64,000 bases of DNA from Fuscovulum sp. (GTDB taxonomy: Bacteria; Pseudomonadota; Alphaproteobacteria; Rhodobacterales; Rhodobacteraceae): NCBI GenBank assembly GCA_035192965.1, contig CP136571.1, positions 4,087,666 through 4,151,665 of the forward strand, written 5' to 3'. Shown here in pieces: positions 8,889 to 17,722 of this stretch; within the stretch, counting starts at the first letter, position 1, and every line of letters begins with the position of its first letter. The notes below the pieces were generated by a model. It was not told the DNA's origin. It was given only the letters and a program-made list of their open reading frames with translations, and did no database searches. The translations under genes were made by a program, and so were the position numbers.

Positions 8889-10274
8889 TCAGCCTGCATC
8901 GGCCAGCATCATCGCCACCCCGGCCTCATCCGCAAAGCCCAGCTTCACCACCGTTGCCGCCACTGATGCCCCCTCGGACAGCGCGGTCTTGGCCACCAGC
9001 GCCGCTTTGCCATACCCGATATGCGGCACCAGCATCGTGGCCAGCACCAGACTGTTCTCCAGCGCCCCCTCGCATTGCGCGACATTGGCCTCGATCCCCG
9101 CCACACAGCGGGTGGCCAGCGTATCCATCGCCTGCATCAGAATGCGCATGGATTGCAGCACGTTCAGCACGATCACCGGCTCAAAGGCATTCAGTTGCAA
9201 CTGCCCCGCCTCTGCCGCCATGGTGACCGTCAGATCATTGCCAATCACCTGAAACGCGACCTGGTTGACCACCTCCGGAATCACCGGGTTGATCTTGCCC
9301 GGCATGATCGACGATCCCGCCTGCACTGCCGGAAGCCGGATTTCATTGAACCCCGACCGCGGCCCCGAAGACAGCAGCCGCAGGTCATTGCAGATCTTCG
9401 ACAGCTTCACCGCGATCCGCTTCAGCATGCCGGAAAAGGTGACATAGGCCCCGCAATCACTGCTCGCCTCGATCAGATCACCGGCCAGCTTCACCGGCCG
9501 CCCCGCCACCCGCGCCAATTCGGCCACCACCGCCTCGGCATAGCCGTCGGGGGTGTTCACCCGCGTTCCGATGGCCGTGCCGCCAAGGTTTACCTCCAAC
9601 AGCAGGTTGGACAACCGCCCGATGATTTCCACATCCTCGCGGATCGTCACGGCAAAACCAGCGAACTCTTGGCCGAGCGTCATCGGCACCGCATCCTGCA
9701 ACTGCGTCCGCCCGATCTTGCGCACCTGCGCAAAGGCCACCGCCCGTTCGCCAAAGGCATCCGCCAGCCGCGACTGCGCCGCGCGAAAGGCGTCGCACTG
9801 GCTCACAATCGCCAGCCGCATCGCCGTGGGATAAACGTCATTGGTCGATTGCGACCGGTTCACATCATCATTCGGGTGCAGATGCGCGTAATCCCCGGCG
9901 CGGTGGCCCATCTTCAGCAGGCCAAGATTGGCGATCACCTCATTGGCGTTCATGTTCGTCGATGTGCCGGCCCCGCCCTGGATCATGTCCACGCGAAACG
10001 CGTCATGCCACCGCCCGGCAATGATCTCGTCGCAAACTTCCTCGATCACCCGTGCCTTTTCCGCCGACAGCACGCCCAGCGCCAGATTGGCCCGCGCCGC
10101 CGCCTTTTTCACCCAAGCAAGCGATCGGATGAACTCCGGAAAAAGCGACAAGGGAATCCCCGAGATGGGAAAGTTTTCAATCGCCCGCTGGGTATGGATG
10201 CCCCACAGACAGGTGCGCGGCAGGTCCATCGTGCCAAGACTGTCTTCTTCGCGGCGCATGTCGTGCATCATCAT
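8889..10274 (-). CDS. aspA: Aspartate ammonia-lyase
   Basis: A 461-residue aspartase/fumarase-superfamily enzyme that splits L-aspartate to fumarate and ammonia. Diagnostic segments are GGAGTSTNMNANEV, NRSQSTNDVYPTA, and the flexible catalytic loop AGSSIMPGKINPVIPE. The first two read more like aspartase than class II fumarase. I chose the ATG at 10274, the first of three consecutive Met codons, because an AGAGGA ribosome-binding site lies 8 bases upstream; a longer frame from 10352 lacks this. A LysR gene lies upstream on the same strand, with a perfect palindrome in the gap. Confidence 0.92.
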   Translation of the reverse strand: MMMHDMRREEDSLGTMDLPRTCLWGIHTQRAIENFPISGIPLSLFPEFIRSLAWVKKAAARANLALGVLSAEKARVIEEVCDEIIAGRWHDAFRVDMIQGGAGTSTNMNANEVIANLGLLKMGHRAGDYAHLHPNDDVNRSQSTNDVYPTAMRLAIVSQCDAFRAAQSRLADAFGERAVAFAQVRKIGRTQLQDAVPMTLGQEFAGFAVTIREDVEIIGRLSNLLLEVNLGGTAIGTRVNTPDGYAEAVVAELARVAGRPVKLAGDLIEASSDCGAYVTFSGMLKRIAVKLSKICNDLRLLSSGPRSGFNEIRLPAVQAGSSIMPGKINPVIPEVVNQVAFQVIGNDLTVTMAAEAGQLQLNAFEPVIVLNVLQSMRILMQAMDTLATRCVAGIEANVAQCEGALENSLVLATMLVPHIGYGKAALVAKTALSEGASVAATVVKLGFADEAGVAMMLADAG

Positions 10275-10345
10275 CGGGCTGGTCCTCTGGCCATGGCTGT
10301 GGCCCGACACCTGCCCCTGATACCGCCCAAGGGTCCAATGCAAAT

Positions 10346-10364
10346 CCTGCATGGCCCATGCAGG
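10346..10364. promoter_or_regulatory. 19-bp perfect palindrome between lysR-type gene and aspA
   Basis: CCTGCATG-GCC-CATGCAGG lies 72-90 bp before the aspA start codon and after the LysR stop. The symmetry and placement suit an operator controlling aspA, with the neighbouring LysR protein as the obvious candidate binder (inference). It has no T-run, so a terminator is less likely. Confidence 0.45.
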
Positions 10365-10385
10365 CCTTGCCTACCCTTGGACCGC

Positions 10386-11258
10386 CTAGGCCTTCAACGC
10401 CGCCCACAGCGCATCCAGCTTTGGCCCCGCAGCGCGCCGCGGGCGAAAGGCGCAGATCTCCAGCGGCAATTCCCACTCCACCCCGCCCAACGGCACGATA
10501 TCCGCCCCTGCCTCCACCGCGCTTTCCGGCAGCCAGCCCACGCCATGCCCCGCAGCGATCACCTCTTTCAGCACATCCGACATGTCGCATTGCACCGACA
10601 ACCGATAGGACAGCACCCCACCACCCCGTTCGATCACATGCTCGAACAGCCGCGCGAAATAGGCCCGTTGTGCATAGGCGATCAGCGGAAATGGCTCCTT
10701 GGGCGTGCCGGGAAAGCCGAACTCCTGCCCCCGCGCCGCATAGGGCAGGAACCGATCCGCCCGCAGAACCACCCGCTCTTGCGTGGCCAGTGCCTCATGA
10801 CTGGGCAGCGCCGGGCAATCATGCGCCAGCAGGATATCCGCATCCCCCGCCAGATAGCGCGCCGTCACCTCGGCCGTTGTTCCAACAATCACCGAAAAAG
10901 AACTGCGCACCTTCGGCCCGATGGCCGCCAGAATGCGCCGGAAATCACTGCGCGCCAACACATTGGGCATCGCCAGCCGGATCTGGCTCATCACCTCGAA
11001 CTGGCTGCCCCGGATCGCCGCCCGCGTCTCCAGCAGCCGTTCCACCGAAGCACCTGCCCCTTCGCGGAACTGCTCGCCCGCCTCGGTCAGCCGCACAGGC
11101 TGCGACCCCTTCACCACCAGCGCCGTGCCCACCCAATGTTCCAACGACTGGATGCGTCGTGAAAACGCCGCCTGCGACAGGTTGCGAAATTCGGCCGCGC
11201 GGGTGAAATTCCGCAACTCGGCCAGCGCCAGAAAATCCTGCAACCAACGAATGTCCAT
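10386..11258 (-). CDS. LysR-family transcriptional regulator
   Basis: A 290-residue LysR-type regulator. The N-terminal winged helix-turn-helix is clear (MDIRWLQDFLALAELRNFTRAAEFRNLSQAAFSRRIQSLE) and is followed by a periplasmic-binding-protein-like effector domain. I use the ATG at 11258 giving MDIRWLQDF, because the 23 residues upstream in frame (Cys/Arg-rich) do not belong to the family. It lies directly upstream of aspA on the same strand and probably regulates it. The effector is not deducible. Confidence 0.92.
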   Translation of the reverse strand: MDIRWLQDFLALAELRNFTRAAEFRNLSQAAFSRRIQSLEHWVGTALVVKGSQPVRLTEAGEQFREGAGASVERLLETRAAIRGSQFEVMSQIRLAMPNVLARSDFRRILAAIGPKVRSSFSVIVGTTAEVTARYLAGDADILLAHDCPALPSHEALATQERVVLRADRFLPYAARGQEFGFPGTPKEPFPLIAYAQRAYFARLFEHVIERGGGVLSYRLSVQCDMSDVLKEVIAAGHGVGWLPESAVEAGADIVPLGGVEWELPLEICAFRPRRAAGPKLDALWAALKA

Positions 11259-11368
11259 GCAGCCAACCCCCTGCCCCTGCCGCAGATCAGCCCCGCAGGG
11301 CCGCCTCACGCAGCCCGGACACTGCACGCATCACGCAAGTGCGCGGCCACCCTGCGATCCGAAAACTG

Positions 11369-12700
11369 CTACAGGATCAGATCGCGCGGCACCAGTTGGT
11401 CCACTCCCGCCAGTTCCACCATCCAGTCGGCCACCCGGTCCCCATTGCTGTCACCCAGCAGCAGCCCGCGCGACGGATCAAAGGTCACCGATCGCTGCCC
11501 ACCCCCCGCAAAGCCGGTGGGCGAAAAGATCAGCCCCATGCCGCGCAGATCAATCTGATCCTCGCCCGATACGAAATCGGCAATCCTGTCGCGCCCGGCC
11601 CCGATCCCGATATCCGCCGCGCTACCAAAGACAAAGACATCCGCCGCCGCCCCCCCGACCATCGTATCCCGGCCCGCCCCGCCGTTGATCACGTCCGCTC
11701 CACCCCCGCCCCGCAGCCGGTCGCGCCCCGCACCGCCAGAGATCACATCGCCCGCATTGCCGCCGTCGATCACGTCATCGCCCGCCCCGCCCATGATCAG
11801 GTCGCGCCCCGCCCCGCCAAAGATCACGTCCCGATCCGCCCCACCCGTGATCGTGTCATTGCCGTTCACGCCCCACAGGCTGTTCAGTCCCGCACCTCCA
11901 AAGATCAGGTCGTCCCCCCAGCCGCCGCTGACACTGTCATTGCCCGCCCCGCCAAAGATGCTGTCCGCGCCATGCCCCGCGCGGACAAAATCGTCGGCGT
12001 CCCGCCCGGTCAGCACCTCTGCGGCATCCGTCCCCTGCAAGACCAGCGCTTGCGGCGGCTCTCCCGCCGATGCCGGAACCACCCGATCGACCAGCGCTGC
12101 GGCCAGACGGCCCATGAAGCCTTCCGAATAATGCAGGGCATCCCTGAACATCCCGGATGCAGAGAACCCGCCCGCCCGTGCCACCGCATCCGGGTCAACC
12201 GCGCTGATCCGGTCCGATCCCGCATCCAGACGGCGCTGCTGGTCGATGATCGTGTCCCAGAACGCCCGGCCCGGTGCCGCCGGCGCAACGTCTGAAAGGT
12301 TGGAAATCACCACGTCAAAGTTCAGCGCCGACCGCGCCACGCCGGGAAGCGCCGCTCGCAATCCCGCGTCAATGCCCGCCAGCAGCGATTGAAACTGGCT
12401 TGCGTAACTGGGCGCTCGCGCGAAATCATAGGTATCCGCCTCGCCCTGCACCCAGATCATCCCCTGCAGCACCGCGCCGGGATTGGCCTGCATTGCGCGG
12501 GCAGCCTCGGTCACCACCCTGTTCTGCATCTCTCCGGGTTGATACCAGTCCTCCCCGCGACGGCCCCATGTCAAAGGCGCGCCTGCGCTGCTGACGGCAA
12601 TCACGATGGCCCCCGGATCGCGCGCCTGCAATTGGCTGCGCAAGGCGGCGGTCATGGCGGTCGCATTGCTCTGGCCCGCGATGATATAGATATTGGGCAT
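11369..12700 (-). CDS. SGNH/SASA-type esterase domain fused to RTX calcium-binding repeats
   Basis: A 443-residue two-part protein. Residues 1 to about 210 resemble the sialate-O-acetylesterase (SASA) type of SGNH hydrolase: nucleophile block YIIAGQSNAT (Ser near 11), the block WVQGEAD near 100, and a candidate His in DALHYSEG. Residues from about 225 to 370 carry around 15 GGxGxDxUx nonapeptides typical of RTX beta-rolls that bind calcium. The C-terminus resembles type I secreted proteins (DVFVFGSAADIG...DRIADF). There is no N-terminal signal peptide, consistent with type I secretion, but no secretion genes are in the window. Start chosen for the GGAGGTGACC site before ATG at 12700. Confidence 0.85.
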   Translation of the reverse strand: MPNIYIIAGQSNATAMTAALRSQLQARDPGAIVIAVSSAGAPLTWGRRGEDWYQPGEMQNRVVTEAARAMQANPGAVLQGMIWVQGEADTYDFARAPSYASQFQSLLAGIDAGLRAALPGVARSALNFDVVISNLSDVAPAAPGRAFWDTIIDQQRRLDAGSDRISAVDPDAVARAGGFSASGMFRDALHYSEGFMGRLAAALVDRVVPASAGEPPQALVLQGTDAAEVLTGRDADDFVRAGHGADSIFGGAGNDSVSGGWGDDLIFGGAGLNSLWGVNGNDTITGGADRDVIFGGAGRDLIMGGAGDDVIDGGNAGDVISGGAGRDRLRGGGGADVINGGAGRDTMVGGAAADVFVFGSAADIGIGAGRDRIADFVSGEDQIDLRGMGLIFSPTGFAGGGQRSVTFDPSRGLLLGDSNGDRVADWMVELAGVDQLVPRDLIL

Positions 12701-12825
12701 GGTCACCTCCGGAATATCCGGCGATGCTGCCACCCCTTGGGTAACCAGAAGGTTGCCCGCACCCGCAAGGGCGCGCGCAAAGAACTGACAAATCTATGAA
12801 AATGCTATGGTTTTAGGGTCGCCCG

Positions 12826-13596
12826 TCAGCCCAGAACCTGCGCAAGCGCAAGCCGCCCATAGGCCAGATTGGCATGCAGGATATCCTCCTGCGGCTGATA
12901 GCGGTTCAGGTCGAACAGCCTGCGCGCCTTGGTGGAATAGGCCTGCGCCGTCAGGCAATCCTGCGTGATGGTCCCGGCCGGTTGGGGATGCAGCACCACC
13001 CCGAACTTCGCCGCGAACCGGGCCAATTCCTCGCCATACACCGCCGCCGCCTGCGCCCCCAACCCCTCGCGCAACAGCCGCCGGAACCCCGCCCCGGCAG
13101 GAACGCGCCCCATCTGCATCAGCCGTTCCGACGGATAGGGTTGCGGCAGCAGGTGGATAGGCCGATCCGCCAACCCCGGCACCGCCCGCAGATGCGCCAT
13201 CAATCGCGCCGCGCTCGTCCCCATCAGCGCCTCGGACAGGGCGATGCGCAGCACCGCCTCGGTCAATGCAGGCCGCTCTGCCCGCGATCCTTGCGGCCAG
13301 TCAAGCACCCGATAGGTGTTCAAAACCTGCACCAACGGGAACATGCTCACCTCGCTGGCCACCACCGCCAGCGCGTCGAAATCGGCAAGGTCCTGCTCCA
13401 CCGCCAGCCCCAGCCGATCCAGAAAAGACGCCATCGCCTCTGACGCCGCGATCCGCGTTCCGTCCAACGCGTAATCCGTCACCCCGCTGCCCGACCGCAC
13501 GAAGAAAGCCACCTCATGCCCCGCCGCGACCTCGCCTTCGCGCCAGGCCTCCATCAGGCAGGCCGCATGCGAATTGCCGAATACCAGAACCTTCAT
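12826..13596 (-). CDS. SGNH-like protein with GNSH motif
   Basis: A 256-residue protein beginning MKVLVFGNSHAACLM. The GNSH block resembles the GDS/GNSH nucleophile block of SGNH hydrolases, and DILHANLAYGR near the C-terminus could supply the catalytic Asp and His. The overall family is not one I recognise. It overlaps the upstream GSCFA gene by 4 bases and is transcribed with it. No signal peptide is seen. A hydrolase or acyltransferase acting on surface glycans is possible but unproven. Confidence 0.6.
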   Translation of the reverse strand: MKVLVFGNSHAACLMEAWREGEVAAGHEVAFFVRSGSGVTDYALDGTRIAASEAMASFLDRLGLAVEQDLADFDALAVVASEVSMFPLVQVLNTYRVLDWPQGSRAERPALTEAVLRIALSEALMGTSAARLMAHLRAVPGLADRPIHLLPQPYPSERLMQMGRVPAGAGFRRLLREGLGAQAAAVYGEELARFAAKFGVVLHPQPAGTITQDCLTAQAYSTKARRLFDLNRYQPQEDILHANLAYGRLALAQVLG

Positions 13597-14621
13597 CCGC
13601 GCGCCGCGTCCAGCAAGGTCTCGTCACATACCTCGATGCCCTTGTCCTCCGGCACCGCCGCTCCACGCCCATCGCGCAGGATGCCTTCCTGCCCGGCAAA
13701 GAAGACCTGCATGATTGTCTCCACCACCTCCTCCCGCACCTCGCGCTGGTCGGGGCCAAAGGCATCCCGCATCAGCGGGTTTTGCGTCGCGATCTCATAG
13801 GACGGGAAATAGTCACATCCCGGCAGCAGGGTGATCACCTCATCCACCGCCGCGCGCAGCACCGCTTTTGACCGCGCCGTCGCGCCCAGCACATGCCCGC
13901 CCGTGGCCGTCGCCATCAGCGGCACAGGTGACACGGTGAAGATGAACCGCAGCTCCGGATTGCCCTGCCGCAGCAACCCGACCATGCGGCACAGCTCCTC
14001 CACCACGTCGCCCACGCGGGCGTTGTGAAACCGATGCGCCGGGTCGCCAAAGGCAGGGTCCACCGCCGCCGGACACAGCGGATAGACCGTCCCGCCCCGC
14101 GCATCCTCCCACCGTTCGGTCAAACCCAGTGTAAAGATGAACACGCTCGCCTCGGTGAACAGCCGCCGCACCTGCGCCAGATGCGCCAGCCGCGCCGCAC
14201 CTGCCAAATCCAGCGTGGCATATCCCCCCGGCTCCAGCCGTGGGCGCAGCCCATCATACCACCGGCCGTTCTTTTCCCAGAACGCCTCGTCTCGCAGATG
14301 CCCGGTCAGCGCGTCTTCGGCCAGTTGCACCATCTGCGCCGTGCTGTAGATGTTCCCGTACCGCGCCGAAAACAGGCCAAATCCCAGCCCCGCCGCCGTC
14401 GCCTCTGTCATGCCATGCGGCACCGGCTCCAGATCCAGGAACCGCGCCGTAGACCGGCGCAATTCGCGCCCGATCTTCTGCGCAAAGCAGCTTCCCGCCG
14501 TCGCCACCGCATCATCCCGTCCGATCAGGACGGTCGGCCGATACAGATCATTCAGGCGAAAATCCGGGGCCGACAGGCAACGCCGCCAGAAACATTCATC
14601 CGGAAGCGACGCATAGGACAT
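13593..14621 (-). CDS. GSCFA-domain protein
   Basis: A 342-residue protein with the namesake motif (VATAGSCFAQKIGREL) near residue 41 and the family's following segment HGMTEATAAGLGFGLFSARYGNIYST. GSCFA proteins are an SGNH-related family of unknown activity, often near polysaccharide or sugar genes. It leads the two-gene GSCFA/GNSH unit (4-base overlap). Later segments such as FIFTVSPVPLMATATGGHVLGA also match the family. Function can only be guessed as an esterase-like enzyme. Confidence 0.88.
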   Translation of the reverse strand: MSYASLPDECFWRRCLSAPDFRLNDLYRPTVLIGRDDAVATAGSCFAQKIGRELRRSTARFLDLEPVPHGMTEATAAGLGFGLFSARYGNIYSTAQMVQLAEDALTGHLRDEAFWEKNGRWYDGLRPRLEPGGYATLDLAGAARLAHLAQVRRLFTEASVFIFTLGLTERWEDARGGTVYPLCPAAVDPAFGDPAHRFHNARVGDVVEELCRMVGLLRQGNPELRFIFTVSPVPLMATATGGHVLGATARSKAVLRAAVDEVITLLPGCDYFPSYEIATQNPLMRDAFGPDQREVREEVVETIMQVFFAGQEGILRDGRGAAVPEDKGIEVCDETLLDAARG

Positions 14622-14712
14622 GGACAGATCACCCTCACACCAGCCCCGCCTCGCGCAGGCACTGCCCGAGTATCGGAAATGCAGATCAGCCTGTCATCAG
14701 GAAAAGACCGCG

Positions 14713-15612
14713 CTACCGCCCGGCCCAGGCCTTCTGGATATACATCGCCGTCATCAGGTCCAGATGCGCGCCGCCGCCATTCTTGGCAATCGTGATCTCA
14801 TGATCCGATTGCCGCGCGAACAGCGCCGGATCGTCATAGTAATCCGCCACGATATCGCCCTCGGTGATCGCCCCCGATGCCAGCGGGTCGATCAATTCCC
14901 CGATGTGATGGATTGTCGTCGCCCGTGCATCCACAAACACCCGCGCCCGCGCCATGGCTTCATCATCCACCTCGCGCATACTGGGCTTGTAGGCACCGAT
15001 CAGGTCCAGATGCTGGCCGGGTTGCAACCATGCCCCCTTGATCAGGGGCGCTGTCGCCATCGTCGCGGTGCAGATCACATCCGCCCCCCGCACCGCCGCC
15101 TCCAGATCATCCGCGACTGGCAAACCCATCGCCTCGGCACTGTCCCGGCTGCGGCTCCAGACGGTGAACTCCGCCTCCGGAAACACCGCCCCATAGGCTT
15201 CCACCATCGACTGTGCCACCTTCCCCGCCCCCACCAGCAGGAACCGCCGCGCGCCTGGGCGTACCAACCGCGAGGCCGCGAACAGGCTGTCGCCCGCCGT
15301 CTTCCACTTGGTCACCAGATGGAAATCCACCAGCCCGGTCAACTCTCCGGTCTGGTCGTCATACAGTGTGACCGACCCGTTCACCGTGGGCTTGCCGATG
15401 GCCACATTCCCCGGCACCACGGTCGCCACCTTGACCAGCGCGCCAAGCCCATCGATCCACGTCGCCCGGTCAAGGATCGTATCCGCGCCGCGATAACAGA
15501 ACAGGTCCTTGATATCGGGCTTGGGCAGGCGATGCCCCGCCTCGAAGGCCCCCAGAAGCCCCTTCCAGTCCAGCAGACGCTCGGCCTCGAACGGTACGAA
15601 ATCAATGCTCAC
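14713..15612 (-). CDS. Ornithine cyclodeaminase / mu-crystallin family protein
   Basis: A 299-residue member of the OCD/mu-crystallin family. A substrate region includes LVKVATVVPGNVAIGKPTVNG, and a Rossmann NAD(P)-binding motif FLLVGAGKVAQSMVEAY lies near residue 125. Known members include ornithine cyclodeaminase, alanine dehydrogenase and imine (delta-1-pyrroline-2-carboxylate) reductases, so the exact reaction is open. It overlaps the HAD gene upstream by 4 bases (ATGA) and sits in a minus-strand run with that gene and an EamA transporter. Confidence 0.85.
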   Translation of the reverse strand: MSIDFVPFEAERLLDWKGLLGAFEAGHRLPKPDIKDLFCYRGADTILDRATWIDGLGALVKVATVVPGNVAIGKPTVNGSVTLYDDQTGELTGLVDFHLVTKWKTAGDSLFAASRLVRPGARRFLLVGAGKVAQSMVEAYGAVFPEAEFTVWSRSRDSAEAMGLPVADDLEAAVRGADVICTATMATAPLIKGAWLQPGQHLDLIGAYKPSMREVDDEAMARARVFVDARATTIHHIGELIDPLASGAITEGDIVADYYDDPALFARQSDHEITIAKNGGGAHLDLMTAMYIQKAWAGR

Positions 15613-16232
15613 AGCCCGGCCTCCCCGCGTTCCAGCAATCCCTCATCCACCAACCGCTGCGCCCAGCCTTCCCAGCCGTCAAACAAATGCGTCCGCCAGC
15701 CCCGCGCCGCCGCCGCCGCGATGTTCTCGGCCTTGTCATCGGCAAACAGCAGCCGCCCCGGCGCGACGCCGCTTTCCACCTCCAGCGCGGCATAGATCGC
15801 CGGATCGGGCTTCATCACACCCATCTTCCCCGACACCCAGGCCCGGTCGAACTCGGCCATGAAAGGCAACCGCTCCACCGCCGCATCAAAGGTTTCGCGC
15901 CCGAAATTCGTCAGAGCCAGCACCGGCACCCCCCGCGCCCGCAAGGCGCGCAACAGCCGGATCGACCCGTCGATCGGCGGATGCGCAATCTCGAACCACC
16001 GCTCCCGCCACATCCGGATCTCCGGCCCCCATTCAGGATGCGCCATGGCCAGCGCTTCCACGGACTCGGCAAAGGGATTGCCCAGATCGACGCCTGCATT
16101 CATCCCCGCAAGATCCACCTCGGCAAACAGCCGCGCCCGCGCTTCTGGCCCGATCACGCTGTCGTAAAACCGCTCCGGCTGCCATTCCAGCAGCACATTG
16201 CCGATGTCAAAGACCACCGCTTCTGGGATCAC
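15609..16232 (-). CDS. HAD-superfamily hydrolase, YihX-like
   Basis: A 207-residue HAD subfamily IA hydrolase. The first motif reads VFDIGNVLLEW, with Gly in place of the second Asp of DxD, as in YihX-type and epoxide-hydrolase-type members. Motif II is LALTNFG and the last motif is LLFADDKAENIAAA. A sugar-phosphatase role is a family guess. It overlaps both neighbours (4 bases with the OCD-like gene, 26 with the transporter), so expression is coupled. Confidence 0.85.
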   Translation of the reverse strand: MIPEAVVFDIGNVLLEWQPERFYDSVIGPEARARLFAEVDLAGMNAGVDLGNPFAESVEALAMAHPEWGPEIRMWRERWFEIAHPPIDGSIRLLRALRARGVPVLALTNFGRETFDAAVERLPFMAEFDRAWVSGKMGVMKPDPAIYAALEVESGVAPGRLLFADDKAENIAAAAARGWRTHLFDGWEGWAQRLVDEGLLERGEAGL

Positions 16233-17178
16233 CTGTCACATCCTTCTTCCGCCGCACCGTCTCGCGCCAAAGCGTATACAGCCCCGCCCCACAGATCAGC
16301 GCAATCCCCAGCGCCGCCCAGATATCCGGCCATGTCCCGAACACCACCACCCCCCACAGGATCGCCAGCGGCATCGCCGTATACTCAAACGGCGCCACCA
16401 GCGCTGCCTCAAGCGTGCGATAGGCCTGGCTCACCATCAGCCCGCCAATGGCCACCGACAACCCGGTCGCCAGAAACCACGGCCAATCCGCCACCGGCGG
16501 CCAGACCCAGGTCCGGAACAGGAACGCCAGCGACGCATCCGACGACCCCGCCAGATGCCCGTCGCCCACAAACAGCCCCATGGTCGAACTCACCACGATG
16601 AACCCGCATTGCACATAGAACGACAGCGTCATCGCGCTTTCCGTGTCCTTCATCCGCCGCGTCATCATATGGCTGGACGCATAGCAAAAGGCCGAAATCA
16701 GCACCAAGATCGCCGCCGGCTGGATCACCCCGCTGCCGGGCCGCAGCATCACCACCACCCCCAGCATCCCCACGGCCACCGCAGCCCATCGCCGCGGCCC
16801 CACCACCTCGCCCAGCACGACAACCGACAGAAGCGTCACCAGCAAGGGCGAGATGAAGGCAATCGCCACCGCATCTGCCAGCGGCAACGCCGCCAGCCCA
16901 AGGAAATAACAGACATTCGACACCATCACGAATCCGACGCGGATCAGATGATCCCGCCGCCGCCGGGTCAAAATCTGCCGAAAGCCCGTGCCGGAAAAAT
17001 GCATCAATCCCAGCAGAAAGATCATGCCCACCCCGGCCCGGATCAGGATCACCTGATGCAGAGCATAATCACCCGACAGGAACTTGATCGCCACATCGTT
17101 GATCGACAGCATGGCACTGCCGCCAATGGCCAGAAGGATGCCGGTCAAGGCGCTGCGCGAGGAAGGCTCGGTCGTCAT
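16207..17178 (-). CDS. EamA/DMT-superfamily transporter
   Basis: An approximately 323-residue membrane protein with about ten hydrophobic segments and two EamA repeats (for example NDVAIKFLSGDYALHQVILIRAG and LVAPFEYTAMPLAILWGVVVFG). It is more distant from the tandem pair at 1-3 kb than those two are from each other. The start is either the ATG at 17178 (MTTEPSSRS) or the ATG at 17205; both avoid overlap with the upstream yaiI-type gene, and I use the shorter. Substrate unknown. Confidence 0.87.
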   Translation of the reverse strand: MTTEPSSRSALTGILLAIGGSAMLSINDVAIKFLSGDYALHQVILIRAGVGMIFLLGLMHFSGTGFRQILTRRRRDHLIRVGFVMVSNVCYFLGLAALPLADAVAIAFISPLLVTLLSVVVLGEVVGPRRWAAVAVGMLGVVVMLRPGSGVIQPAAILVLISAFCYASSHMMTRRMKDTESAMTLSFYVQCGFIVVSSTMGLFVGDGHLAGSSDASLAFLFRTWVWPPVADWPWFLATGLSVAIGGLMVSQAYRTLEAALVAPFEYTAMPLAILWGVVVFGTWPDIWAALGIALICGAGLYTLWRETVRRKKDVTGDPRSGGL

Positions 17179-17266
17179 GGGTGCAGAAAACCCCTGCCGT
17201 CGCATCTGTTCTGTCCCGCCCGCGACATCGTCGTGGCGGATTGTCCCGCCCGCCTCCTCCGCCGGA

Positions 17267-17722
17267 TCAGCCCGCCGCCACCGCCGCGCGCACCACCCGC
17301 TCCAGCGCCTCAAGGTATCGCGACCGGTCAGCCTTGGAATAGGGCCGCCCGCCACCCTGCCGGAACGGATCGGCGCTGCGCAGGTCGGCCATCAGATCAC
17401 GCGTCGCCAGCACATTGCCGATGTTGCGGTCGGTCAGCACATCGCCATTGTGCTTCACCACCACCGCCCCGCCCGCGATGACTCGTGCCGCCAACGGGAT
17501 ATCCCCTGTCACCACCACATCGCCCGGCCCGGCCTTATCGGCGATCCACTTGTCCGCCTCATCCGGCCCCGCTGCGACGAACACGCTTTCCACCAGCGGG
17601 TTCTGGCTGGGCCGGATGCCACCGTTCGACACCATCAGCATCCGCAGCCCATGGCGCACCGCAACCCGCTCGGTTTCCTCCTTCACGGGGCAGGCATCTG
17701 CATCGACGAAGATCCTAGCCAT
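17267..17722 (-). CDS. yaiI: YaiI/YqxD family protein (DUF188)
   Basis: A 151-residue protein of the YaiI/YqxD family, which has a PIN-like fold. It opens with MARIFVDADACPVKEETERVA and carries VVVTGDIPLAARVIAGGA, both diagnostic. The biochemical role of the family is not established, although a nuclease is suspected from the fold. The start at 17722 overlaps the stop of the S-formylglutathione hydrolase gene by 8 bases, so the two are translationally coupled. Confidence 0.9.
   Translation of the reverse strand: MARIFVDADACPVKEETERVAVRHGLRMLMVSNGGIRPSQNPLVESVFVAAGPDEADKWIADKAGPGDVVVTGDIPLAARVIAGGAVVVKHNGDVLTDRNIGNVLATRDLMADLRSADPFRQGGGRPYSKADRSRYLEALERVVRAAVAAG

Noticed and set aside
15609..16232. 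HAD gene as degenerate because motif I is DxG and not DxD
   Set aside because: FDIGNVL is the normal form in YihX-like members, so it is not evidence of decay.
13600..16600. Many long plus-strand Arg/Pro/His-rich frames opposite the minus-strand genes
   Set aside because: They are complements of GC-rich codons; composition is extreme, no domain motif appears, and the minus-strand genes account for the DNA.
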